NCBI RefSeq assembly: GCF_028583425.1
Contig: NC_072807.1
Span: forward strand, 31,377,001-31,441,000
DNA: 64,000 bases
Direction: 5' to 3'
Source: Eublepharis macularius
Taxonomy: Eukaryota; Chordata; Lepidosauria; Squamata; Eublepharidae
Under the pieces are notes generated by a model. It searched no databases, was not told the DNA's origin, and saw only the letters and a program-made list of their open reading frames with translations. Within the stretch, counting starts at the first letter, position 1. The number at the start of each line of letters is the position of its first letter. Both the position numbers and the translations under genes were made by a program. Shown here piece after piece: positions 35,041 through 47,900 of this stretch.

Positions 35041-35734
35041 TCTCTAAATAATCATATGAATATGAGATTAGTAATGATAATGCAGCCATGGTCAAAATAA
35101 CCCATGTGCTGATGGGGTTTGCTGGTTTTTGAAGGAAAAAACTTCCATTGCTTAAGTCAATTCTTGTTTCCCCTGGGCCCGTGAATCGAATTTTTAAAGA
35201 TCCTGTATTGTGTTTAATATACATTTGACTTTTTCTTTCTTGCACGAACAACAGTCCCTTTCATGCTCTTTGACAGGTCCAATTTGTGTCTCAAAATGTT
35301 AGAATCTCTTTATTTACACACCTCCCTTTTAGCTCTAACAGATCCCAAGGCACTTTATAATTAAAACTGTTCAGGCCTCAAAAGGAAATCTCTGAGATAA
35401 AAGACAGGAAGGATAGCTAAACAGCAGAAGGGATTAATCAAAATAAAATTGTCCGAAGTAAAATTGATCACTGTCAACCAACATGCTTGCCTGTAAGAAA
35501 TCCATATCCTATTCTCATTTTTTATAAAGGTTTATATATATGAGATCAAGGTGTGTGGATATCTTTCACTTTTGATTGTGATTAAAAGCATTTTGGCTGT
35601 AGGATTCGCTCGTTCTAGGTGGGTAGCGGATGAACAACGCTGCTGCCGTTATTTGCGCTCCTGTCTTGAATTCTGTATTTACTATAGGTTTGAATTGAAA
35701 TGCCAAAAAATGTCTTGGGTTTCCCTTTCGGCAG

Positions 35735-35980
35735 GCAGCATTTCCGACGGCCAATGATCAGGCCGCTGCATGGCGTTGACGTCACCCTCAGCCTTCTAGA
35801 GGACAGTGACTCGGTTGCCAGGGCGACAGAAGAACATACTCCCTAAGCTGACTCTCCGCCCTGACATCGAGGCCCTCCGCTGCCTGGATGTCTGTCTTGC
35901 AGCTCTCTGGCTGGCTGGTAGCATGGAGTGCCGAGGCCCAGCCCTGAAGAAGGAGCAGCTGTGAATCCACTAAACAAATG
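35735..35980 (+). promoter_or_regulatory. PARP6 5' UTR exon and proximal promoter with CCAAT box and CRE
   Basis: CCAAT at 35751-35755 and a full cAMP-response element TGACGTCA at 35777-35784 suggest a promoter here. An acceptor-like TTTCCCTTTCGGCAG ends at 35734, so the same DNA could be a 5' UTR exon spliced from the CpG island at about 27 kb. The exon ends exactly after the ATG at 35978-35980, followed by GTAAGT. Confidence 0.55.
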
Positions 35981-38900
35981 GTAAGTGCCAAGAGGGAGGA
36001 TCTGGGGGCTCGGAATCTGCTGGGAGAGCCAGAGAAGCTGTCCTTCCCTGGGAAGCAGCGGTGGACGTATGTGTGCTAACTGGATCAAATATCCAGAGCC
36101 AAAAAGATGGATTTGATGTGCTGTCTTGGAAACAGGGAATCATCCGTCATGCTCTGCTCAAGTATTGAATGTGGGAATAAGGGGGGACAATGAAGTATCC
36201 CGTCAATGTCAACTTTGGATTCCTGGATCTGAATAACTAGCACTGTAGTTTGATGCTTGAAATCCGGCCCCTGCATCGCCCACAGAAGTAAACATGCAGG
36301 ATTGGTTAATGTGGATTTGTTTCCTGGTACTATTTTGACAATCTTGGAAACAGGAGTTTGAAAAGGGGGTAAAGAAGGGTGGATTTCCTCTCTCCTTATC
36401 TGTTTGGTGCATGCTTGATGGCGCTATGTTTACGGATTTGTCGGCACAGGTATGGTAACTTCTGCAATAATGATTATGGTATTTCCTGGTGTGATATTAT
36501 GTATGTGGCATGCATGCGCCACGGAAGGGTAGGAAAACGTTGCTCCTTTACTGTCCTTTAATTGTCCTGGGGGTAGATACAAAGCAGTGATTAACATGAA
36601 TGAAGTGGTTACTAGCAGTTTTCTAGCAATCTGGAACTTGTGGCGAACTTGTCAGGATCAGAAGGAAGGGATATCACGATGTAGGCACTACAGAAACTAT
36701 TCCCATACATGTTTTCTTCCCTGTTGTGACTGTGTGAGCTGTGTAAATCCGAGCCATGTTTAAACCTTGTGTTTTTGAGGCTGGCCTGCCTGTTGTAGAT
36801 GTGCATATGGGTCTTCAGGAAAGTTCTGTAGCTCTTGACATTCTGATATTTCACTGAGTGTGTTTCAGTTCCACAAGGGAAGCAGCCGCAAAAGGGGGAA
36901 AGGGTGAATCAGCAGATAATGTAAGTGATAGGCGTGTTGACCAACCAGCAGAGTATATCAATGTTGCCACGAAACAAATTTCTGTGCTCTTTATTTTGCC
37001 CTGTCAAGGAAGGCTTGTCAGATCCTAAAGAAGCAGGACCAGTGCTGCCATTTTCTTAACGATGCTAAACCAACAAGAGAGCGCATTAATCTCTCACAAA
37101 TTCCAGACACTGAGATGCATGATTAAATACAACTCTGCTTAATGTCTGTGCAGTGTGGCTATTTTTTCATAGCATCTGGAATTTATTTGCTGAGATGAAT
37201 GAGGGATGGAATTCAAAAGGATGGGACGCTTCTCAGATACGGATGGACCAAGAACATTTGAAACCAGAGGGACAGGATTTAATAATAATACTTTGCAATG
37301 ATAAAAGTGCATTTCAAGTATTCAAAACATAGCTGAGATTTAGAACTCAGGACTTCTTAGCTGCAGCAGCCACTATACAACAAGAGCTCACAAACAGAGT
37401 TGTACTGGAGCAGACCAGAAACTGAATCGGGGAAAAGATGCTCCACTTTCTCTGAACCTGTAGCCAGTACTGTCTTCACGTTTGACCCAAAGCTTTTCTT
37501 TTCATTAGCAAGGACTAGCAACTTTTAAAATAAATTATACAAATCTTTCCATGTGGCAATGCCAATCGTGGACATCCTTCTGTCGTCCATTTCTTGTCTT
37601 GTAGGACATCAAAGGCCAGTACTGGACCGATGATGATTCTGATGGAGACAACGAGTCGGAAGAGTTCCTGTACGGAGTACAGGTGAGGCGCTAATGTCTC
37701 TGGAGTGGAAAGATAGTGTGGTATTGACTTGCTCAGCCATGGCAGGATGGTGTAAAATTTTCTTCGGAGCTCTGGGGCAAGCAACGTAGATGTTCCTTTG
37801 TGCAGTCAAAACTCAAATTGAATGCACCTGATTTGTTAGTATCGTTATACTCCGTCCAAATATAGAAGTTTGAGGCATTTAGAAACAATCAGAGGCCTTT
37901 AATCCTTGGCATTCTAGTGTTTCACTGAGATTTCAGTCCAATGAAGGAAGCAGGAGAGGGCAAATCTCTAGATAATGTAAGTGATAGGCACTTTGACCAA
38001 CCAGCAGAGTATATCAGTGTCACCACCAAAGTGAATTGAACTAATATGTTTCTGTGCTCTTTGTTGCTGTCAGTCATTGCACTGTAAAGGAGGGCTTATT
38101 GGATCTTAAAAACAGCAGGATCATTGCTGTCATATCTCTGCCCATGAAGAATACTTTCTCATGTGCAGACTATGCCTTTAAGGGTTTCTGTTGCAATTGT
38201 AGCTGCTACTGGAAGACTGAGCTCTGTGCAAGGGGGTGTCTGGGTTCTGGGCAGGTTTATTCTCCTGAGGTCAGACTGAGCCCTTCAATACGTAATTCTG
38301 TGAGGGTCCTGTATCCCTGCAGCAGTTTTGTGTGTGTTTCTGCAGGGGACCTGTGCAGCGGACCTGTATCGCCACCCGCAGTTGGATGCGGACATTGAAG
38401 CGGTGAAGGAACTGTACAGTGAGAATTCTGTGTCTGTCCGGTAGGTACTGGGGTCTAACCTTGGGAATCACTCAGGCAGCTGGCCAAGGCTGGTTTGGTT
38501 TCCTGTTCCTTGTGGCATTGTCATTGCCTTGGAGTTTCTTAAGGGGCCCATCTCCAAGGGTCCAATGACCCACAATGTTGGAGTTGGCACTGGGAAGCCC
38601 AGTATGGATCAGGGCTGCTGCAGTGCCAGGGGAAAAGGTTGAACGTTGCTTCCTCTCCATGATAATTTGCCGGCTGAAAATGCCCCTTCCTCAGCTGCTC
38701 TCGGCCATACTACGGGGAAGAAGTGGTACCTGTATTATACTGGGGAGGGGCTGTAGCTCAGTGGAAGAGCCTCTGATTTGCATGCAGAAGGTCTCAGGTT
38801 CGATCCCTGGCATTGGGAAAAAAGATCACGTAGTGGCTGACGTGAAAGATCTCTGCCTGAGACCCCGAGGAGCTGCTGCTAGCCCGAGCAGACGAGACTG

Positions 38901-41900
38901 AATCGATGGACTAACGGTCTGATTCAGGACCAGGCAGCTTCATGTATGTTCATGCGTGTCTGATATTTTTCCTCCGATTGGAATTTTATAATTCTGTTGG
39001 CGGGAGAGGTGTTCTCACTTGGGGGAAGAATAGCAGGGAGATAGAGCTCTACTCCCCCGTCGTCAGTGTGGAACCCAATCCATATTGGAGCCAGTAGCCT
39101 TCCTTTCCCACTTCTTACCTTTGCTGGCCCTTTTCTTTCCAACCTGCTTCCCTTCTGAGATCAGAAGGTTGGGCTTGCAGTTAAGTCTTTCTCATACGCT
39201 TTCAGTCCCACTCTTCTTTTGAGGAGTAAAGAGTGGTGGTGTAGGTATGTTTTAAATATTTTTTTTATCCCCACAGCCACCCTGTGAGGTAGGCAAGTCT
39301 GAGAGAGAGAGAGAGAGAGAGATTGTCCCTAGATTACCTGGTGAGCAAAGTGGGGATTTTAACTTTTGGGCCCTAGACGAACACCTTAGCTGCTCTGCCA
39401 CACTGGTATTCACTTCAAGCAATGAATGGTGTCGGTATCTCTGTCTCTCCTCCTCTCCAGTGAGGCAAGGCCATGATGGGGCAAGGCAATATTCATCATA
39501 TTAGTTTCAAAAAATTGATTCCCCCCCCTTCCACTTTATATCTGAATGGAGGTAAAAAGTAGGTAAAGGTAGTCCCCTGTGCAAACACCGAGTCATTACT
39601 GACCCATAGGGGGACATCACATCACAGCGTTTTCTTGGCAGACTTTTTTGTTATGGGGTGGTTTGCCATTGCCTTCCCCAGTCATCTGTACTTTACCTCC
39701 AGGAAACTGGGTACTCATTTTACCGACCTCAGAAGGATGGAAGGCTGAGTCAGCCTTGAGCCGGCTACCTGAACCCGGCTTCCACCGGGATCGAACTCAG
39801 GTCGTGAGCAGAGCTTGGGCTGCAGTACTGCAGCCTACCACTCTGCGCCACGGGGCTCTTATATCTGAATGGAGCAGACGCATAAATAAACACACATTGC
39901 TGATATGAATATACATATGAGGTTGCCTTGCTCCACTTAATTTGGCCCTAAGTATATGGGGATGAGAAATACAACTCTACTTAATGTATGTGCAGTGTGT
40001 ACTGAAAGCTGCAATCATAGCATGGTAGTGGTGGAAAGTGTCGTCAAGTCACAGCTGGCTTATGGCAACCCCTGCTGGGGTTTTCAAGGCAAGAGACCTA
40101 ACAGAGGTGGCTTGCCCTTGCCTGCCTTTGCCTAGCGACCCTGAGGTCTCCCATCCAGTTACTGTCCAAGGCCAACCCTGCTTAGCTTCTCATATCTGAT
40201 ATGATGAGGTTCGCTTGTGCTATCCAAGTCAGGGCAGTCATAGCAAGCTTGGGTACCTCTGAAACCCAGTCAAATGTTGACCCCTTTGCAGCTAAGTAAA
40301 TTTCACTAGACCTCAGAACACCCAAACTTGTATTGCTAGTGTTTGGGGGGTTTCCCCCTTTGTAAATAGCATCTCTTAATTCGGACTGAGGCCGTGGCAT
40401 GTGCTGGAGAGTTTTTAAGCCTGGGAGCTGGGCTTGTCCTCGACGGTGATGGGGTGTGCCTTGCTGAGAGCGAACCAGCCCTGGAGGATTCTTTCCTAAC
40501 ACCAGGGGCGTGGAGAGGCTCAAAACGGAACCCGGAACCTTATGGACTGCCACTCCTTCCCTGTAGTTCTGGGCTTGATGCAAATGGAAAGCTCCGCTGT
40601 GCAGTGCAACTTCCTTTGTTCAGTTGCATCGAAAAGCGGAGATGACAAAATGTGGAGAATTTCTTTGGGATTAGAGTGTTTGGGAAAACATCCTGGCTGT
40701 TGAATAAAAAAGCTGCTTGAGTCCTCTGGTAGGAAAAGAGCCCTTCCTTTCCCATCTAAATACAGTTGCACTGAAAGAGCCGTGCAGTCTTTTTCAGGGG
40801 CGTTGCTCCGTCTTCCGCAAAGAGCCCTTTCCCAACCATGTGTGTGTTTGCATTGGTGAGCTGCTCCTAGCCTGGGGCAAATTACTTCTCCTTCTGCCTT
40901 CTGGAGCAGAAACGCCAATTAGCAAGAGCAGCCACGGCAGAAAGCTTGTGCCTGCAGAGATAAGCTGCAGGTGGCTTGCAGCTAGTGCATGAAAGCCGAG
41001 CCTAACGGGCCACGCGCGTTCCCCTCGCAGTTGAATGCACAGCTGTGTTGGCCACCCCAAACGGATATATCTGAACAGAAAGTCCTGTGCACTGGGACTG
41101 TGGCCTGAAACCGGGCAGGAACCCTGAGAAAGAGGTATTCATTTAAATAAAAACTAGATATGATGTATCTTACAGTTGAGGGATGGCTCTCTGTGAACCA
41201 ACATGTCTTTATGCTGCAAATACAGGCTTGGAAAGACTTTGAATGTGCAAACAAGCATATGAAAGTATCTGAAGGGCTTTGGAGAGCCACGTGGCAGAGG
41301 CTGCAAAGACAGGCTGGCGGTACGGCCCCTTGCAACCCCTACCAAAAGTTAGCCGAAAAGGGTTGGTTTTTTAAGGGCTCAGGATGCAGGAGGAGAGGCC
41401 GTGTGGCCCACCTGAAGTTCCCAATCCCTGGCTTTTAGACCAGAAGGGGAGAGAGTTTCATGAGATGGATCCATGATTTCCTACACCAGGAATACAGCGA
41501 GAGCTTGGGATCAGCATGGGCAGCATAAAAGTTCAGAGAAGTCCGACACATGCATCTAACTCCCACAGCTGATGAAGGATAGCTGCATGACCCAAGCCGG
41601 CTGCAGCTGTCCCTACAGACTCCTCAATGGAAGGTTTCCGTCTCTCTTAGTAAGGGATTGGTCAGAGCGGAAGTTGTCAGCTAATTCCTATTTTGGGGGG
41701 ACAAAGACATTTCAGCGACAGTTCTTCTCTATGTAAGACACCACGAAGCTGGGCTTGTTCTGTGGCAAGTTGTGTTTACTATATTTGGTAGGATTATGCT
41801 GTTCTGGAATAAGGGCATATAAGGCCTTGATGGGGAACCTTCTTCCTTCTGATCTCATTCATCTCATTCTTTCTCTCACTGGTCTTTCTCCTTTCCTCCA

Positions 41901-44900
41901 CAGAGAATATGGGACCATTGACGACGTGGATATTGACCTGCATATCAACATAGGCTTTCTAGATGTGAGTAATAGGCATGTGCTAGCATGTGTGTGGAGG
42001 GAGGGGGTTAAATGGGTAGCATGCATGCTTGTACTCACTCCTCCTTCCGAGTGTTTGTAGCCTAGAATTTCGAGAGATTCTCACCTCTGCTGCCACTAGG
42101 AAAGCTCGTTCTTCTTAACTGGCTGGGAACTTGCTTGGCAATTTCCACGGGGCAGCAACGACACTTTCCTGAGGTCGTAGCTAAGCGGTAAAGCATCTGC
42201 TTTGCATGTGGAAGGTCCCCGGTTCAGTCCCCAGCATATCCAGAGAAAAGGAGATGATGGAAAAGATCTTGACCTGAGATCCTGGGTAGGTGATAAGAGT
42301 ATCTGGTTGGCATGCAGAAGGACTCAGGTACAAGTGACCTGTACAAATACATATAACCAACAATGGTGGAGACCCACAGTGGAGTGGTAGGCCCACAGAA
42401 TTCACATGCCGTTAGATGTTGTGCTACAGTACTCTTTTGCCTCTTGGATTTTCCTGTCCACAGAGGAAGATCCAGGAAACAATTGATTTCAACAGTGATG
42501 CTGGGATCCTACCATAGGGACTTCTATTCTTGGTCCCCTGTCCTTCGTGGCCATTGTACATCCATGGTGACGTGACTTGGTTCTCTTTGCAGGAGGAGGT
42601 GGCAACAGCCTGGAAGGTCCTACGGACCGAGCCTATCGTCCTCCGGCTGCGTTTCTCCCTTTCCCAGTACCTGGATGGCCCCGGTGAGTCGCTCCATTTC
42701 TGGGGTGTAGCAGCTTTCTGGCCCATGGCTGCAAAGGGCGACATCAGACCTTCATCATCGTGTTTATTTTATATGAAGTGCCTCAGAGGCACAATACCAA
42801 AAGGATATTCAAAACAGAGAATCCCTGCCTCCAGGCTTATTGTATGTACATATGTGTTGTCAAGTTGCAGTCAATTTATGGCGACCCCAGAGAGGATTTC
42901 AAGGCAAGTAAGAAGCAGAGGTGGTTTGCCAGTGCCTTCCTCTGTAGAGTCTTCCTCGGTGGTCCCCCATCCAAGTAGCAATACTGCTTAGCTTCCAAGA
43001 TCTGAAAATATTGGGCTATACTATGCTGCCTTCCCTCCCTCAGACAGACTTATTTTACAGTTTGGTGTAATGGTTAAGACGGCTGGACTCTAATCTGGAG
43101 AATCAGGTTTGATTCCCCACTCCCCCGCTTGAAGCCAGCTGGGTGACCTTGGGTCAGTTGCAGCTCTCTTGGAGCTCTCTCAGCCCCACCCACCTCACAG
43201 GGTGATTGTTGTGGGGATAATAATAACATACTTTGTGAACTGTTCTGCATGGGAGTTAAGTTGTCCTGAAGTGTGGTACATAAATTGAATGTTGCTGTTA
43301 TTATTTATACTCCTACTTTTCTCCCCGGTTGAGGATCTCTCCTCCTCCATTTTATCCTCACAGCAACCCTATGAGGTAGGTTAAGCTGAATAAGAGTTAC
43401 TGGACCAAGGTCACCCAGCGAACTTCCATAACAGAGTCGGGATTCGAACCTGCATCTCATAGCATCTGACACTAGCCATTACACCATGCTGTCTTTCAAT
43501 CTAAAAAGAACGAGAAAGAAAAGGGTTAGGGATATAAAAAGACAGGAGTGGGAACTGTATAACTAAAGGGGCCAGAGGTCCAGGGACAAAATGGTATTTT
43601 TTCTCATATGTCTTAGATATATTAATGGATTTTTTTTAATCACTTTCTCCAGAACCGTCGATCGAAGTTTTCCAACCATCCAATAAGGAAGGGTTTGGAC
43701 TGGGCCTACAGCTGAAGAAGTATGTGAGACCTTCTTTTTTCTCCCCCCTGTGTAATAAAGAACAATAAATACCTTAACAGGCAGGGTAGATCTGTCCCTT
43801 TTTTTCAGGAAAAGGAGGAGGCTGTTGCAATTCATGTAATTGCAGGCGAATTTGAAATCACTTTTCTCTGCAAAGAGACGGAGTATTTTTTAAAGAGAAG
43901 CAAACTCTGGTAAAATAAGATAGCAGCAAACCTTTGTAGGGAGATACTGGTTCTAAATTTGTGAGTTTGATGCTCACTCCTCAGATCTGCCCTTTCTTGT
44001 GCTTTTGGAATCCAGCAATGGGAAAAGGCAGCCCAAAGGCCATGATTTTCAATGGGCTCAGAGTAGCTTCTCTCTCTTCCTTGGCATCTTTGTGGTGAAA
44101 ACAGGATATATTGTGCATTGGGCTGAAAGCCTGCTTGGTTTTCCATTGTAGTGCTGATTAGGCCAATGGTGTGTGACTTTAGTTTTCGTCTGTTGATTAA
44201 AAAGTAGCGTTCTTTTCTCTTGGATGGTCTGTTCTGTCTTGTGGTCTTTTTCTTCCCTTTGGTCATATCATCTCCCTTCGCTTCAATTCTTTGTCAGCAT
44301 TACTCTTTTTCCTTCCTTCCTTCCTCCCTCCCTCCCTCCCTCCCTCCTTCCGTCCATCCTTCTTGTGATTCTGATCTATTGGGGAGCGGCCTCCAAATAA
44401 ACAACAGCCTTGTTACACCGCTTTCCCCGATTTTCCGACTGCCTTCCTTTTCCCAATAGGATCCTGGGAATGTTCACATCCCAGCAATGGAAACACCTCA
44501 GCAACGATTTCCTAAAGACCCAGCAAGAAAAGCGACACAGCTGGTTCAAGGCCAGCGGCACCATCAAGAAATTCCGCGCTGGCCTCAGTATCTTCTCACC
44601 TATCCCCAAGTACGGCCGCCCTTCTCTGCTGTCTGCTCCTACGGGTGGTTTTCCTCTCCCATTTTCATTTTGTCCCTTCCTGTCACTGCTGACAAGTGGC
44701 AGAATCACTTGGCCAGTTCAAGGACCACCTTACAAGCCGCCCTGCCGCTGGGGCTCCTTGCACCAGTCACATGTTTGTTTTTGTGCAGTTCTGAGGCTGG
44801 AAGAAAGCACCTTCCTTGTCCTGTGATGAGGGACTGATTGATTTATGTTCACAGATCTCCCAGCTTCCCCGTCATCCAGGACTCCATGCTGAAGGGCAAG

Positions 44901-47900
44901 CTTGGCATGCCGGAGTTGCGCGTCAATCGTCTCGTGAACCGTTCCATCTCCTGTACCATGAAGAACCCCAAAGTGGAGGTCTTTGGCTACCCCCCCAGCA
45001 CCCAGGCAGGTGTCGCCCCATTCAACATCCTGGTGGGTTTCTTCTCTAGCCTTGTCCCTTGGGGGCTGGCTGTGGGTTTTTGCTCAGGGACTGTCCAGGC
45101 TTTCCCTCCTGCTAGCACCAGCGGTTAGATTTGCACTCCTCAACCAGCGGGAGGAGCTATGGCTGTGTGCTGCCACATCAGCCTTGAGATTGGAGAGTCA
45201 TATGTTCGAAGGTTATCCATACTAAACAAAAAACACACCCAAACTCCATGCAAGTAGAAAGCTAGCATTTCAGGGCTAGAGTCCTCCCTAGCATCCTAGA
45301 TTTCTGTATGCAGGGAAGTCCTGCCACCACATCCATGGTGTTTAATTGCTGCATCACCTTACAAGGGTCCATGGGAGTGGTGGTTCATTAGTCTCCTGTG
45401 TTAGGTCATGAGAGACTTCTGGTCTCCATCAGCAAGAAGCACACCTAAGGGAAGAAATGTCCTTTAATCCCCAGAGTGTGAGATTAAAATAGCCTCTTGG
45501 TTCTGCCAGAACTCATCAGCAATGCCACTCTTTTCATATTCAAATCCCAAATATGTGGGAAGGTTAAATCCCGCTGCCTGTCTTGGGGATTCATAATCTG
45601 TGCTCATCCTTCTAAATCATTCAACATTATCCGTATGTAAGATAGACTTGGCACCGCTTAGATTTGCTGCAACCCTGAACATTATAACAGCTTCTCTATA
45701 AAGATGCTACAGGAGCTCTACTCATGTCTGGCATCGCCTTCTGGGCTACCAACAGCCAGGTGCAGACTAGCCCAGTGGCAATGCAGGCCCAGGAAGAGAC
45801 CGGTGTCATTTGCTTGGGATGGGGAAAAATCCTTGAACTGGCCCACTTAAAGATCTTGCAATCCCTTATCATGCCAATGGGCAGCGAATCCAGCAACTGG
45901 GCAGCCCGTTTGTTTTACTCCCTTTATACCCCAAGTAGCTTTCTCCCCAAGCAGCTTGCATCATTCTCCATTTCATCCTCCCAGCAAACCCTGCTAGATA
46001 GATTTAGGCTGAGAGTGTGTGGCTGGCCCGAGGTCACTCAGAAAGCTTCTGTGGCAGAGGGGTTTCGAACCTGGAGTCTCCTGGATTTTAGTCCAACACA
46101 GAGTTTCTCTACATGAGACACCTCGGCGGATGTTTGTCAAGTGTAGGGGGAGACAATGTTCGCCAAGAAGCATAGTTTAAAAAGACAGAGCTGGCGGAGA
46201 TCACTCGTCAGAGGGTTTGTTGATTTCATCTTTGCCTCCCCTAAGGCTCTGTCAATGTCACCTCTCTAGTCTAAAACTGTGTGGGATCACAACCAGAGGG
46301 CAGCGAGGAATGAAAATGGGCTGGAGCAGCCTTCCAGAGCCGGGCTTGGACCTGGGGAGGTTCTAATGGGCTGGAGTTTCCCTTTTGGCCTTTCACAGCC
46401 CCTTCACACAGCTCCAGTGTATAGCAAAGCCTTTGCCCTGCCACTGGCTCTGTCTTTTTAAACTACCCTTCCCAGCTAACATTGCATCACGCGACACGAG
46501 TTCTTCAAGTGTCAGATGTCTCACAGTGGCTATTACACCATGCTGGGTCTAAGGTCTGTTTCCAGCCACTGCCTTTCCCTTCCTCTCTGTGCCTATGCAC
46601 GAGTAAACTGGGCTCAGTGTGGATCACAGAGATCAGACTGATTGCATTCAAAATGTAAACATTTTTTTAAATAAAGAAAGCTTTTTAGCCTTGTGATTTG
46701 GCTCATGCTTGGCTCAATCTCAGTAGGAGGCCCTAAGATAGAAGCAGTGTGTTTGGGATAAGTTTTCCTACAATCTTCTTGCATGTGATGTGGGCGACAG
46801 GAGGTCTCCCCAAAAATGAGTGCATGAATGAAAAAAATAATGTGTTCGAGAAGCAATGAACAAACAGGTACGGAGTAATGTGGCTGGGTTTTCCCTGTCT
46901 ATTCTCTACAGGTTGGTGGGCATTGCAAAAACATTCCTACCCTGGAGTATGGCTTTCTGGTCCAGGTGAGCGATCCTCATTCCAGTTCAGCACATTGATG
47001 CATTTTTTAATCCAGCCCTTCCTCCAAGGAGCTCAGGGAAATGCACACAGCTCCTCCCATTTTATTTCTTACAACAACCCTGTGAGGTAGGCGAGGCCGT
47101 TGGCCACCCAATGAGCTTCATGGTGTTGTGGGAACTTGGAAGTCAGGACTTGCAGTTCCCAGTCCAACACTCTAACCACTGCACGATGCAGGTAGCACAT
47201 CTGACTATCAAGATAATTCTGTTCATCTGCAGTGGCTTTCAACCGACAGTCGTCACATGGAGGGAGGGAGCAGAGTGAAAGACGCACATGCTGTCCAATG
47301 AGCATTCAGAGCTCTAAGCATACATTCTGTACAGCAAAGCCAGAAAGCAGGCCTGTTATTTCCCTCCAAAGTGCAATTTGGGAGGTGGGGAGAAAGGCTA
47401 TAAGATTATATCTTGCCTATGACCACCTGGTAAATTCACGGTAGAGCCAAGATTGGAACTAGGGATTTCCTGTTACGAAGCGCACAGTGCAGTCATTTAC
47501 AGTTAGGTCAGACTGGAGTTACTCTGCTTAGGACGGTGCTAACAGGCTCTTACTTGGAATGGTATTCCAACTTTGGTCACATTGCGTCCTGCGAGGTTCT
47601 CTCTTCACACAAAGCATTGCACAAGTCCTCACACTATTTTAACCAGTTGCACTGAGTGTGTATCAAACATATTGGAATCATTTGATGGTCTAAGCTCGCT
47701 CAGTGATGTCAAGAGAGCCACTGGGATGCTGGGATCGATCCAACCAACTTTTTCACCGATTTAAAAAAAAGGGGGGGGGGAGAAGTGGTCCCTTTTGGCT
47801 ACCTACAAAGGTTATGCTGGAGATCGTGGGATCTACACGAACCAAAGTTGTGTGAAGACAGTAGCTGTAGTAAGGAGAGCAGTTGGGTGAAGCTGAGTGG

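Larger units (their letters stand above)
27884..35734. other. Region between CpG island and PARP6 start exon (probable long 5' UTR intron)
   Basis: No coding exon was recognised. It holds Penelope-like tails, MITEs, SINEs and an AC microsatellite listed separately. A possible hAT-like piece lies at about 33209-33490, with GAGCCACGTGT and ACGCGTGGCTC. About 27900-29690, 30770-31570 and 31950-32700 show nothing I can name. Confidence 0.45.
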
